In this document: positions 26,718 through 35,785 of the stretch, piece by piece
Layout of the letters: each line of letters begins with the position of its first letter
Numbering within the stretch: the first letter of the stretch is position 1
Source: Helicovermis profundi
GTDB lineage: Bacteria; Bacillota; Clostridia; Peptostreptococcales; Acidaminobacteraceae
NCBI RefSeq assembly: GCF_033097505.1
Contig: NZ_AP028654.1
Span: forward strand, 1,570,001-1,634,000
Direction of reading: 5' to 3'
DNA: 64,000 nucleotides
Notes under the pieces: model-generated
What the model saw: only the letters and a program-made list of their open reading frames with translations
Databases searched by the model: none
What the model was told of the DNA's origin: nothing
Position numbers and translations under genes: made by a program

Positions 26718-26772
26718 ATGATACCATATCTAAATAATAATGCAAGTAAAATTGCATTATTATTTAGATATG
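26718..26772 (-). promoter_or_regulatory. kor operon promoter overlapping a perfect 21-bp-arm inverted repeat
   Basis: Arms 26725-26745 and 26752-26772 are exact reverse complements (CATATCTAAATAATAATGC at the outer end) around a 6-base loop. On the minus strand TTGCAT (26745-26740), a 16-base spacer and TATCAT (26723-26718) form a promoter whose -35 lies in the right arm. The stem is AT-rich with no T tract, so it is more likely an operator than a terminator. The remainder of this 378-base gap (26773-26982) holds only AT-rich sequence. Confidence 0.6.
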
Positions 26773-26982
26773 CGAAAAAATGACGGATAACTTTCAAAAC
26801 GTATAATAGACTTTAAGTATTACTGTATACATTTAAGAAAATTGATGCAAATATTCTTTCATTTATTATTGATATATACACAAAAATACATAAGCATTTT
26901 CAATACTTTTTTACAAGCCTTCTAATAGCCACTTTACAAAATAATTAATTTTAGACAAAAAAATTATTTGCATCAAAATGAT

Positions 26983-27045
26983 AAAAAAAAAACGAAAAAT
27001 TCAATTTTTTTCAAAATTTAAATTTTTCGTTTTTTTTTTATTTTT
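26983..27045 (-). terminator. Terminator after the cca-scpA-scpB-rluB-GNAT cluster
   Basis: Arms AAAAAACGAAAAATT and AATTTTTCGTTTTTT flank an AT-rich loop. On the minus strand a long T run follows. Position is 20 bases after the GNAT stop codon. The stem is symmetric and could work both ways. Confidence 0.75.
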
Positions 27046-27064
27046 TCTACCATATTGTATCCAA

Positions 27065-27523
27065 TTAATTTTTTTCTTTACTTTTACATGCCGTATCAAA
27101 AAAATTTGGAAGATTGGCAAAATAAATTACAGAATTTTTATCTAGATTAATATTAAATTTTTTCATAATTTTATTTTTACTGTTTTCTTTGTACAATCCT
27201 GTATTTATTAAGAATCCCTCATATTCTCTAGGAAGTTCAATAAATGCCCTTTTATAACTTTTTTTATCAATTAAATTTAGTATTGCTTTAATTAATCCAT
27301 CGCCAAAATGCATACCTCTAAAATCATTTTTTATAAATAAAATATTAATAAAAGCTTCATCGTTATTTGTTATAAATGAGGATATTCCATAAACATTATC
27401 TTTTTCAACTAAAATCATTGTGTTTTCAGTGGTAATATCATCTGTTCTTGACATTAAAATTATACCAAATTCATTCACAATATTATTGATATCTTCTAAT
27501 TCAGTTTTTCTTATTGTTATCAT
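27065..27523 (-). CDS. GNAT-family acetyltransferase
   Basis: 152 residues from the ATG at 27523; two codons upstream another ATG exists, but MITIRKTELEDI is the typical GNAT opening. Core motifs: TMILVEKDNVYGISSFI, AFINILFIKNDFRGMHFGDGLIKAILNLI (the acetyl-CoA loop R-x-x-x-x-G-x-x-L is split by a Met-His), and a later KKSYKRAFIELP strand. Substrate unknown. It starts only 10 bases after the rluB stop, so it is co-transcribed with the segregation and pseudouridine genes. Confidence 0.7.
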   Translation of the reverse strand: MITIRKTELEDINNIVNEFGIILMSRTDDITTENTMILVEKDNVYGISSFITNNDEAFINILFIKNDFRGMHFGDGLIKAILNLIDKKSYKRAFIELPREYEGFLINTGLYKENSKNKIMKKFNINLDKNSVIYFANLPNFFDTACKSKEKN

Positions 27524-27533
27524 AAACAATCTC

Positions 27534-28253
27534 CTATAATGATTTTAAGTATTTAACTTCTTGTTTTGTCAAATATCTAAATTCTCCAATTTTAAGTTGA
27601 CCAATTTTCATCTCACCAATACTAGCTCTATTTAATTCAATAACCGAATGGCCAACAGATTCTATCATCTTTCTAACCTGTCTATTTTTGCCCTCAGAAA
27701 TCGTTATTTTAATCGTTGTAGTTTTTGCTGTAGTATTTGTAATTTCAATTACAGCGGGTTTTGTAACATAACCACCAATATTTACACCAGTTCTAAGATT
27801 ATTTAGTTCAAATTTTGAAATTTTTCCTCTTACTAAAACTTCATACGTTTTTGTAACATGGTTTTTAGGGTGAGTAATCTTATTCGTCAGTTCACCATCA
27901 TTTGTTAAAATTAATAATCCTGTTGTATGATAATCAAGTCTTCCAATGGGATAAATTCTCTCACTTATTTTGTTTTTTAGTAGATCAGTTACAATCGGTC
28001 TATTAAATTGATCATTAAGTGAAGTAACATATCCTTTTGGTTTATTAATAATAATGTAAACTTTATTTTCTTCTAATTTTATTATTTTATTTTTATAAGT
28101 AACTTTATCTAAAGTCATATCAACTTTAAAGCCTAATTCTTTTACTACTACGCCATTTACTGTTACATAGCCTTTAGTAATAAACTCTTCAGATTTTCTT
28201 CTTGATGCAACGCCGCACATTGCCATGTATTTTTGAAGTCTTATTTTCTCCAT
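27534..28253 (-). CDS. rluB: 23S rRNA pseudouridine synthase RluB
   Basis: 239 residues. It has an N-terminal S4 RNA-binding domain (IRLQKYMAMCGVASRRKSEE) followed by the RsuA/RluB catalytic domain with YIINKPKGYVTSLND, the catalytic Asp in GRLDYHTTGLLILTNDG, and the late ISEGKNRQVRKMIESVGH motif. It converts a uridine near the peptidyl-transferase centre of 23S rRNA to pseudouridine. The arrangement scpA-scpB-rluB is widely conserved in Firmicutes. Confidence 0.92.
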   Translation of the reverse strand: MEKIRLQKYMAMCGVASRRKSEEFITKGYVTVNGVVVKELGFKVDMTLDKVTYKNKIIKLEENKVYIIINKPKGYVTSLNDQFNRPIVTDLLKNKISERIYPIGRLDYHTTGLLILTNDGELTNKITHPKNHVTKTYEVLVRGKISKFELNNLRTGVNIGGYVTKPAVIEITNTTAKTTTIKITISEGKNRQVRKMIESVGHSVIELNRASIGEMKIGQLKIGEFRYLTKQEVKYLKSL

Positions 28254-28277
28254 ATTCCCCTACTTTATCTATTTATT

Positions 28278-28838
28278 TTATTCATTTTCACTATCATAAA
28301 TATTACTAAAAATTTTACTATCGTTTTCAAATTCAGAAATATTTGGTAAATCTTTTAATGTTTGAAATCCAAAGGATTTTAAAAACATATTTGTTGTAGC
28401 AAAAATATTTGGTTTGCCTATCTTATCAAGTTTACCTTTTACTTCAATTAAATTCCTTTCAATTAAATTAGAAATTGCTTTATCAGATTTTACTCCTCTA
28501 ATGTAATCTATCTCACCTTTAGTTATGGGCTGTCTGTATGCAACAATTGATAGAACCTCAATAGTAGATGGGGAAAGTCCTTTATTTTTTGATGTATTAC
28601 ACATAATTTCAATATATTTTGAATTGTTTGGTGTTGTAGAAAATTGGTACATACTATTGGCTTCAACTATTTGAATACCGCTTCCTCTCATTTTATACTC
28701 TACTGACAATTCATTAATTGATTCTTTTATTTTTTTAACATCTTCGTTTATTATAGATGCCAATTTTTTTGCGCTTATTGGATCTCCCCAAACAAATAAT
28801 AACGATTCGATTATTCCTTTTATTTCTCTGCTACTCAA
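28278..28838 (-). CDS. scpB: Segregation and condensation protein B
   Basis: 186 residues. Two winged-helix domains: the N-terminal one includes GIIESLLFVWGDPISAKKLA and GIQIVEANSMYQFSTTP; the second includes LSPSTIEVLSIVAYRQPITKGEIDYIRG, the family's best-conserved stretch, and FATTNMFLKSFGF. It forms the bacterial condensin with ScpA and Smc. It begins 14 bases after scpA. Confidence 0.94.
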   Translation of the reverse strand: MSSREIKGIIESLLFVWGDPISAKKLASIINEDVKKIKESINELSVEYKMRGSGIQIVEANSMYQFSTTPNNSKYIEIMCNTSKNKGLSPSTIEVLSIVAYRQPITKGEIDYIRGVKSDKAISNLIERNLIEVKGKLDKIGKPNIFATTNMFLKSFGFQTLKDLPNISEFENDSKIFSNIYDSENE

Positions 28839-28852
28839 TATGTCACCTCGTT

Positions 28853-29602
28853 CTAATCAGTAATTGATATTATTAAAATTTCTTCAAAAATTTTATCTTG
28901 AAAAACTTTTATACGGTTTAATTTTAATAATTCTAATAATGCTAAAAAAGTCACAATAATTTCTTCCTTTGTTTTATGAATTGAAAAAAGACTATCAAAA
29001 GAAATTCTCTTATTTAACTTGATTTTTTCTTTAATTAAATTAAGTTTTTCGTCAACTGTAAATTTATCTTTTTTAAGTTTTTCAAAAAACACTTTTCTTT
29101 TTTTATCTATTTCAGGCAAATTTAATATTAATTTTTTCATTGCATTTAAAAGAACTTCTTTATCCAAATCTTTATTTATTTCTTCAAGTGATTTATTTAC
29201 AATAAACTTATTTAAATCCTCTTGATTTTTATAAAATGTATTTCCATATGCTAATTCTCTATCTTTAAAATAACTTGAAGCTTGTTTAAATTTAATATAA
29301 TCAAGCAATTTTTCAACTAAATCGTTTCTAGGATCAACGTTGTCGAAAATATCACTAAAATCATCAATTGAACGTGAAGGCAATAACATTTTAGATTTTA
29401 TTTCCAATAAAGTTGATGCCATAACAAGAAATTCACTGGTTTTATCCATGTTAAAGATATTTATTTCTGAAATATATTCCATATATTGATTTGTGATAAT
29501 GCTAATTGGAATATTATGAATATCAATTTTATTAACTTTTATTAAATGTACCAATAAATCCATTGGGCCTTCAAAATTTTCTAGTTTTACACTGTATTCC
29601 AT
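28853..29602 (-). CDS. scpA: Segregation and condensation protein A (kleisin)
   Basis: 249 residues. Hallmark N-terminus is NFEGPMDLLVHLIKVNKIDI, then IPISIITNQYMEYI and FLVMASTLLEIKSKMLLP; the C-terminus holds the winged-helix segment with EEIIVTFLALLELLKLNRIK. Kleisin that closes the Smc ring. Lys- and Phe-rich middle region as usual in AT-rich genomes. Confidence 0.94.
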   Translation of the reverse strand: MEYSVKLENFEGPMDLLVHLIKVNKIDIHNIPISIITNQYMEYISEINIFNMDKTSEFLVMASTLLEIKSKMLLPSRSIDDFSDIFDNVDPRNDLVEKLLDYIKFKQASSYFKDRELAYGNTFYKNQEDLNKFIVNKSLEEINKDLDKEVLLNAMKKLILNLPEIDKKRKVFFEKLKKDKFTVDEKLNLIKEKIKLNKRISFDSLFSIHKTKEEIIVTFLALLELLKLNRIKVFQDKIFEEILIISITD

Positions 29603-29634
29603 ATTTCACCTTTCTATTAAATTTAAGATTTAGT

Positions 29635-30879
29635 TTACAAGAATTTATTTAGATCAAGGAGATTTTTATCCTTAATGTCACTTTTGTATATAGCTTCATT
29701 TATTTCTATTAATAGATTTTTTATTTGATGTTTATCTATCTCTATCCCAAATTTATTTTTTATTAAATCTTTGCTTGAAAAAAAATCAAGTTTACTGGCT
29801 TTTTTCTCTATATTTTGTGTTAAATCAATAAATTCTTTAGAAATAACTGCATTAAAAAAAATTTTTTTATCGTCATCAAAACGAGTGTAAACAAGAAAAA
29901 ACTTATACTCATTTTCAGGGTCAATAAGTAAATTTATAAGATTATTGATTGATTTAATAAATTCTTTTTCTTTTGATTTTAAGAAATCGTAAACTTCTAA
30001 TTTATTATTAGTAGTAAAATAGTAAAACAATTTAACTATAAATTTCTTATCAACACTAATATTATTAGCCTTTGCATAAGATATTGCTTCTATAAATTTT
30101 CCTTCTATGTTTTTAAATTTATTTTTATATAACCCAAATATTATACCACATAAATCAAATTTTATGTAATAATCGACTATTTTTTTAAAATTTTTCTCAT
30201 TTAAATCCTTTTTTATTTCATTAATAAAACGATTATATGAAGTGTTTTGAAATGTTTTCTTATCTAATGTAGCATTTGTAAGTTGCTTTAAAGTTGTTTT
30301 CTCAAATTTGAATTCAAATCTTGAAAGGTATCTAATTGCCCTAAATATTCTTGTCGGATCTTGCGTGAAGGTATTACTATGTATAGCTCTAAGTTTACAA
30401 TTTTTTATATCACTTAAGGATAAATTATGAGAAATAAGTTCACCAAAAATAATTTTTTTATTTAAAGAGTCAACAAGGAGTTTATAATATACTGAATTAA
30501 TAGTGAAATCTCGTCTTATCAAATCTTCAGCTATACTATCAATAAAAATATTTGGTATGTCTCCATTTTTAGGATAAACTTCTCTTCTTGAACTTACAAT
30601 ATCAATTACAATAGATTGAAAAATAACAGAAATTGTATGAAAATGATCATTCTTAATAACTTTAAATTTCAACTTAGAAGTAAATAATTTCATTAGCTTT
30701 TCAGTATATTCAAGTACATCTGCTTCTACAACTAAATCAATATCCTTAGATTTAATTCCAAGCAAACTATCTCTAACAAATCCACCAACAACATAAATAT
30801 TCACATTATTAATATAAAACAAATTAACTATATCGTAAATCACTTTATTCGTTTCTTTAGACAAATATGTAAAATTCAT
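29635..30879 (-). CDS. cca: CCA tRNA nucleotidyltransferase / poly(A) polymerase family protein
   Basis: 414 residues. The nucleotidyltransferase head has YVVGGFVRDSLLGIKSKDID (G-G-x-V-R-D and the D-x-D metal site), RRDFTINSVYY, and the neck motif TQDPTRIFRAIRYLSRFEF. The tail domain is all-helical, and no HD domain is seen. It adds or repairs the CCA end of tRNA; a CC- or A-adding specialist cannot be excluded. The ATG at 30879 has no Shine-Dalgarno sequence, while a good one sits 70 bases upstream in front of a 7-codon reading frame (see the leader entry). It opens the scpA-scpB-rluB cluster. Confidence 0.85.
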   Translation of the reverse strand: MNFTYLSKETNKVIYDIVNLFYINNVNIYVVGGFVRDSLLGIKSKDIDLVVEADVLEYTEKLMKLFTSKLKFKVIKNDHFHTISVIFQSIVIDIVSSRREVYPKNGDIPNIFIDSIAEDLIRRDFTINSVYYKLLVDSLNKKIIFGELISHNLSLSDIKNCKLRAIHSNTFTQDPTRIFRAIRYLSRFEFKFEKTTLKQLTNATLDKKTFQNTSYNRFINEIKKDLNEKNFKKIVDYYIKFDLCGIIFGLYKNKFKNIEGKFIEAISYAKANNISVDKKFIVKLFYYFTTNNKLEVYDFLKSKEKEFIKSINNLINLLIDPENEYKFFLVYTRFDDDKKIFFNAVISKEFIDLTQNIEKKASKLDFFSSKDLIKNKFGIEIDKHQIKNLLIEINEAIYKSDIKDKNLLDLNKFL

Positions 30880-30926
30880 AATATTATGTATGATAAAATT
30901 TACAAATCAATATTTTTTAGAATAAA

Positions 30927-30975
30927 TTACAGTAAAAAACATTTTATCATAACACTCCTTTTGTATATTATAACA
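30927..30975 (-). promoter_or_regulatory. Promoter and possible 7-codon leader ORF upstream of cca
   Basis: Minus strand: TGTTATAAT (30975-30967, extended -10) followed closely by AAAGGAG and ATG at 30950, opening a MIKCFLL frame that stops at 30927. The transcript would start almost at the SD. The leader is out of frame with cca. The rest of the 198-base gap to 31078 holds the arg terminator. Confidence 0.4.
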
Positions 30976-31009
30976 CACAATAAATGAAATTCTTAAGTCT
31001 TAAATTTTA

Positions 31010-31043
31010 AAAAAAGCTGACCTTATTATTGCAAAGTCAGCTT
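31010..31043 (-). terminator. Terminator of argBD
   Basis: Stem AAGCTGAC/GTCAGCTT with a loop of about 15 bases; on the minus strand it continues into T7. It lies 35 bases after the argD stop. Confidence 0.8.
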
Positions 31044-31077
31044 ACTGTATGCGTTTAAAATAAAAGTATATAATTTT

Positions 31078-32271
31078 CTATTCATTTGATTTTGATATTT
31101 GAAAAAAAATATTATCTAATATTATTTTAAATTCATCTAGTGCTTCTTTATTTAGATTTAAGGGTGGTAAAATTCTTACTACATTATTACCTGCTCCAAT
31201 TAATAATAATTTATTTTTAAATGCAATTTCAACTATATCATTATTTAATACATTTTCAATTATAAAACCCATTAATAACCCTTGTCCTTTTACTTTAACT
31301 GATAAATTATATTTAAGCGCAATTTGAAGTATGATTTCTTTTAAATCTTCACTAATCTTTTTTACATTTTTTAAAAATGTTTTTTTTGAAACTTGATCAA
31401 TTATATTATTAGAAACACCACAAATAAAAGGATTACCACCAAAAGTAGAGCCATGATCACCATAGTCTAAAATATCGGCTTTTTTATTAACTAGTGTTGC
31501 ACCAATTGGAAGTCCACCACCTAATCCTTTAGCTAAACAAAGTACATCTGGATAAACTTTATTTTTTTCAAATGCAAAAAAATTTCCCGTTCTCGATACT
31601 CCGCATTGTACTTCATCAAAAATTAGTAAACTATTATATTTTAAACACAGTTCCTTAGTTTTTAAAATATAATTTTTATCAACTAGATTGAGTCCACCCT
31701 CACCTTGGATTGGCTCAATAATAACTGCACTTATCTTATCATTAAATATATCTTCTAGCATTTTTATATTATTAAGTTCTATCTCTATGACTCCAGATAA
31801 TAACTCATCGAACGGCACTCTATACCTATTTTGACCTGTAACAGAAAGAGCTCCGAGTGTTCTTCCGTGAAAAGAGTTTTTCATATAAATGATATTTTCT
31901 TTATTGTTTAATTTACCAAATTTTTTTGCAATTTTAAGCGCTGTTTCAACAGCTTCCGTACCACTATTTGAAAAAAAAACACTTTCCATATTTGAAAGGC
32001 TTGTTAATTTTTCCGCTAGCTTTATTTGTTCCTTGTTCCAATAGAGATTAGATATATGAATTACTTTATTTGAATGCTCTTTTATTGAATCTAAAATTAA
32101 TGGATTTGAATGTCCTAATATATTTACAGCTACACCACTTACAAAATCAAGGTATTTATTGTCGAATTCATCATAAAGATATGCTCCATCTCCTTTAACA
32201 AAGCATACATTTTTTCTTTTATATGTTTTCATAATTTTACTATTTTTTTCATAAATTTTTTCTTTAGTCAT
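31078..32271 (-). CDS. argD: Acetylornithine aminotransferase
   Basis: 397 residues. Class III aminotransferase motifs: FSNSGTEAVETALKIAKKFG, SFHGRTLGALSVTGQ, AVIIEPIQGEGGLN, LIFDEVQCGVSRTGNFFAFE, and the PLP lysine in CLAKGLGGGLPIGA. It converts N-acetylglutamate semialdehyde to N-acetylornithine. The gene follows argB by 11 bases and together they face the argCJ pair. The family also includes succinyldiaminopimelate enzymes, but context settles the arginine role. Confidence 0.93.
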   Translation of the reverse strand: MTKEKIYEKNSKIMKTYKRKNVCFVKGDGAYLYDEFDNKYLDFVSGVAVNILGHSNPLILDSIKEHSNKVIHISNLYWNKEQIKLAEKLTSLSNMESVFFSNSGTEAVETALKIAKKFGKLNNKENIIYMKNSFHGRTLGALSVTGQNRYRVPFDELLSGVIEIELNNIKMLEDIFNDKISAVIIEPIQGEGGLNLVDKNYILKTKELCLKYNSLLIFDEVQCGVSRTGNFFAFEKNKVYPDVLCLAKGLGGGLPIGATLVNKKADILDYGDHGSTFGGNPFICGVSNNIIDQVSKKTFLKNVKKISEDLKEIILQIALKYNLSVKVKGQGLLMGFIIENVLNNDIVEIAFKNKLLLIGAGNNVVRILPPLNLNKEALDEFKIILDNIFFQISKSNE

Positions 32272-32282
32272 ATATCTTCCTC

Positions 32283-33140
32283 CTATATATATATCATAGT
32301 TCCAATACCACCATATGATAAAACTTCAATTAAAAGTGAGTCTTTAACATTACCATTAATAATATGTGCTGTTTTTCTAGTTGAACTAACTGATTTATAA
32401 CAGCACTCTAGCTTGGGATACATACCACCATTTAGTTTATTATCATTCAAAATTTTTTCTACTTCATCTAAATTAAGTTTAGAAACAAACGAATCTTTGT
32501 CATTTATATTTTTATAATAACCATCTACATCTGTCAGTAGAATCAATTTTTCGCTTTTTAATTCACTTGCAATGCTTCCTGCTACTTGATCAGCATTTAT
32601 ATTAAATGTTTCTCCATTTTTATTAAATCCAATTGGTGAAATTATCGGAATAATCCTTTCTTTAAGAAGAAGTCTAATTAGATTAAGGTTTAATCCATCA
32701 ATTTCACCTACCATCCCAATATCTATGTCATTTATTAAGCTCTTTTTTGAGCAACTTATCATTCCACCATCTTTTCCATTTAATCCTACTGAAGTTACAC
32801 CAATATTATTTAATTTTAAAGTAATGTCTTTATTGATTTTGCCACTTAATATCATTTCTATTTCACTGATATGGTTTTCACTTGTTATTCTGTATCCATT
32901 TATAAATTCAGATTTAATGCCAACTTTAAGTAATCTTTTAGATATTTCTTTACCACCTCCATGTACCAGTACAATATTAATTCCAATTGAATATAAAGTT
33001 TTAATATTACTGCAAATACTCGTAAATATTTTTTCATCACTAATTTGTGTTCCGCCGATTTTGATAACAAAAATTTTATTTTTAAATTGATTGATGAAAT
33101 TAAGAGCCTCAATTACATTATCAGAAAAAAATTTATTCAT
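32283..33140 (-). CDS. argB: Acetylglutamate kinase
   Basis: 285 residues. Amino-acid kinase motifs: FVIKIGGTQISDE (N-terminal Lys), IVLVHGGGKEISKRL, VGLNGKDGGMISC, INADQVAGSIASEL and LILLTDVDGYY. It phosphorylates N-acetylglutamate. This is the second step of arginine synthesis and usually the feedback-controlled one where ArgJ recycles the acetyl group. GAGGTG lies 6 bases before the ATG. Confidence 0.94.
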   Translation of the reverse strand: MNKFFSDNVIEALNFINQFKNKIFVIKIGGTQISDEKIFTSICSNIKTLYSIGINIVLVHGGGKEISKRLLKVGIKSEFINGYRITSENHISEIEMILSGKINKDITLKLNNIGVTSVGLNGKDGGMISCSKKSLINDIDIGMVGEIDGLNLNLIRLLLKERIIPIISPIGFNKNGETFNINADQVAGSIASELKSEKLILLTDVDGYYKNINDKDSFVSKLNLDEVEKILNDNKLNGGMYPKLECCYKSVSSTRKTAHIINGNVKDSLLIEVLSYGGIGTMIYI

Positions 33141-33166
33141 ATCACACCTCTTTTTAATTTTCTACT

Positions 33167-33209
33167 TGCATAATTATTAATATTAATGTATATTATTCAT
33201 AATTATACA
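33167..33209. promoter_or_regulatory. Candidate ArgR (ARG-box) operators between argBD and argCJ
   Basis: Two AT-rich boxes resembling the ArgR consensus sit in the divergent region: TGCATAATTATTAA (33167-33180) and the imperfect palindrome starting TGTATATTATTCATAATTAT (33187-33206) and ending ACA at 33209. A third palindromic site, AGTGTATAAATATACT (33388-33403), lies just before argC and overlaps a likely -10. Together they suggest control of both arms by an arginine-sensing ArgR, whose gene is not in this window. Confidence 0.45.
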
Positions 33210-33423
33210 TGGTTTTAATAATAAATCAATAAAAAATATAATTTTTTTTAGCAATTTACTATTATGAATTTTAATAAAAATAGCAATAATTTATAATATA
33301 TACAGCATTTTAGCCATGTGAACGAAATTCTTAATGAGTTATTCAAGAAATACACAAAATTATATACAGTGATAAATCATTAATACGAGTGTATAAATAT
33401 ACTGATATTGAATGGAGGTTTTT

Positions 33424-34470
33424 ATGAAAAATATCGTAATTATAGGAGCAACTGGCTATGCAGGCCAGCAATTAGTATCAATACTACTAAAACATAAACA
33501 CATTAGAATAAGTATGATAATTTCAAATTCACATGTAGGTAAGCTTTTTAGTGATGTAATTGGTAAATTCCGCGGTGCAACTGATTTGAGATGTAGTTCT
33601 CTAGATGATTTGTATAAGAAAATTAATGATATTGATTTAGTATTCTTAGCGCTTCCTCACGGTAAATCTAATAAGATCATTAATAAATTAATACAAATAA
33701 ATAAGAAAATTAAAATTATTGATTTAGGTGCAGATTTTAGGTTAGAAAAAAATTCTGATTTTCTTAAATGGTATAATTTCACACATGAAAATACTAATTT
33801 GATAAAGAAATTCAAATACTGTATTCCAGAACTTCACAGAGATAGATTAAGAAATTCAAATTATATTGCTAACCCTGGATGCTATCCAACTTCAATTCTT
33901 TTAGCAATTGCGCCTGTAATTTCTAATAAAAATATTTTAATAGATAAAGTAATATGTAATTCACTTTCAGGCGTTAGCGGTTCAGGCAGAAACCCATCAT
34001 ATAGTAATTCATTTTGCGAAATTAATGGATCAGCTAAAGCATATTCAATTGGTGAACATAGGCATCTATCTGAAATAGACCAGCAATTAAAAATTATGAG
34101 TAAAAATATTAAAACTATACAGTTTACACCACACTTAATACCCATTAATAGGGGGATTATTTCGACTATAACAATAACACTAAAAAATGAATTAGATATT
34201 GATTCAAATTTAAAAGAATTATTTAGAGAATTTTACAGTGATGATTCCTTTATTAAAATATCACAAAACGAACCTTCACTAAACGAAGTATGCAATACCA
34301 ATAATTGCATACTATACCCATATTATGATAAGCGAACTAACAATATTGTTATAATCTCGATAATTGATAATTTAATCAAAGGTGCTGCTGGTCAAGCAGT
34401 TCAAAACATGAATATTTTAATGAATTATAAGGAAAATACAGGATTAAAATTTCCCGTAATTTTCCCATAA
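33424..34470 (+). CDS. argC: N-acetyl-gamma-glutamyl-phosphate reductase
   Basis: 348 residues from the ATG at 33424, since the upstream ATG at 33412 falls in the GGAGG ribosome binding site. The Rossmann start is IVIIGATGYAGQQLV; the catalytic Cys is in YIANPGCYPTSILLAIAP; further motifs are LPHGKS, LSGVSGSGR and the His-containing SIGEHRHLSEI. It reduces acetylglutamyl phosphate with NADPH. It forms a pair with argJ, 13 bases downstream. Confidence 0.94.
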   Translation: MKNIVIIGATGYAGQQLVSILLKHKHIRISMIISNSHVGKLFSDVIGKFRGATDLRCSSLDDLYKKINDIDLVFLALPHGKSNKIINKLIQINKKIKIIDLGADFRLEKNSDFLKWYNFTHENTNLIKKFKYCIPELHRDRLRNSNYIANPGCYPTSILLAIAPVISNKNILIDKVICNSLSGVSGSGRNPSYSNSFCEINGSAKAYSIGEHRHLSEIDQQLKIMSKNIKTIQFTPHLIPINRGIISTITITLKNELDIDSNLKELFREFYSDDSFIKISQNEPSLNEVCNTNNCILYPYYDKRTNNIVIISIIDNLIKGAAGQAVQNMNILMNYKENTGLKFPVIFP

Positions 34471-34483
34471 ATTGGAGGTAATT

Positions 34484-35695
34484 ATGAATATTATTAAAGA
34501 TACATTAATCAAAGTAAAAGGATTTGAATTTTCTGCAATGCATTCTGGTGTAAAAAGAAAAAGACGTGATATTTGCTTAGTCAAATGTGCAAAAGGAAGC
34601 ATAAGTGCAGGAACATTAACTACAAATATATCAAGAGCAGCACCAGTGGAATTTACAGCTAAATCTTTGAAGAAAAAAAACGTAAGTGCTATACTTGTAA
34701 ATAGCGGAAATGCTAATGCTTGTACGGGAATAAAGGGAATAGAAAATTGTAAAGAAATAATTAAAAAAGTATCTGAATTAATTAATTGTGAAAAAGAAGA
34801 AGTCATTATATCTTCTACAGGAATAATTGGAAAACAACTTGAGATGAATAAAATTCTACCATCTCTACCTATTTTAAAAAAAAATTTATCGGAAAAAAAT
34901 ATTGATTTACTTCCAGAAAGTATAATGACAACTGATACGTTTGAAAAAAAATCTTCTATAAGATTTGAAAGCGAAAATCTAAACTTTAATATAAGTGGTT
35001 TTTCTAAAGGCTCTGGTATGATACATCCCAATATGGCAACAATGCTAGCTTTTGTTTTTACTGATGTAAACATTGATAAAAATCTTCTAACTAAAGCGAC
35101 TAAAGAAATTGTAGAAGACACTTTTAATATGATTTCGGTTGATGGAGATACTAGTACAAATGATATGTTTTTAGTAACATCCTCTTGTAAATCAAAGAAT
35201 AATAAAATTACTAGTGAAAATGAAGAATATTCTATTTTTAAAGAATCACTTTTTATGATTGCTAAAGATTTATCTATAATGATTGCTAGAGATGGAGAAG
35301 GAGCAAGTAAACTATTGATATCTAATATAATAGGCGCTTCGTCAAAAGAAAATGCAAAATTACTTGCAAAATCAATAATTTCCTCAAATCTTGTGAAAGC
35401 TGCATTTTTTGGAAATGATGCAAATTGGGGCAGAATTATTTGTGCAATGGGATATAGTGGAGCGAAATTTAGTCCCTCAAATATTAATCTAAATTTGTCT
35501 AGTAAAAAGGGAAATATTGAATTAATGAAAAAAGGTATTCCGATTGATTTTTTAGAAGATAAAGCACTTAATATATTAACAGAAAGCGAAATTGAAATAA
35601 ATGTTGAACTTAAAGAAGGTCAATATAACGCAACTGCATGGGGATGTGATTTGACATATGACTATGTAAAAATTAATGGTGAATATAGAACATAG
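34484..35695 (+). CDS. argJ: Bifunctional glutamate N-acetyltransferase / ornithine acetyltransferase
   Basis: 403 residues from the ATG at 34484; the earlier TTG at 34472 lies in the SD (GGAGG). Motifs: KGSISAGTLTTN, ILVNSGNANACTG, SSTGIIGKQL, SKGSGMIHPNMATMLAFVFT (autocleavage before Thr at about residue 183 gives two chains), DGDTSTNDM and GNDANWGRI. It recycles the acetyl group from acetylornithine to glutamate, so argC, argJ, argB and argD give the complete cyclic path to ornithine. Confidence 0.94.
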   Translation: MNIIKDTLIKVKGFEFSAMHSGVKRKRRDICLVKCAKGSISAGTLTTNISRAAPVEFTAKSLKKKNVSAILVNSGNANACTGIKGIENCKEIIKKVSELINCEKEEVIISSTGIIGKQLEMNKILPSLPILKKNLSEKNIDLLPESIMTTDTFEKKSSIRFESENLNFNISGFSKGSGMIHPNMATMLAFVFTDVNIDKNLLTKATKEIVEDTFNMISVDGDTSTNDMFLVTSSCKSKNNKITSENEEYSIFKESLFMIAKDLSIMIARDGEGASKLLISNIIGASSKENAKLLAKSIISSNLVKAAFFGNDANWGRIICAMGYSGAKFSPSNINLNLSSKKGNIELMKKGIPIDFLEDKALNILTESEIEINVELKEGQYNATAWGCDLTYDYVKINGEYRT

Positions 35696-35734
35696 TTATT
35701 TGCATGATAATTAAAATCAAATTAGCAATTTACT

Positions 35735-35785
35735 AATTAAAAAGTTTCTATTACTTAAACAAATAAGAAATAGAAACTTTTTTTT
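35735..35785 (+). terminator. Terminator of argCJ
   Basis: Arms AAAAAGTTTCTATT and AATAGAAACTTTTT flank a 16-base loop and run into T8 on the + strand. It is directly followed by copy B of the double-hairpin element. Confidence 0.85.

Noticed and set aside
26773-26982. Possible small gene or riboswitch in the gap upstream of the kor operon
   Set aside because: No frame with a start and ribosome binding site, and no conserved stem pattern beyond the terminator at its right end, could be supported.
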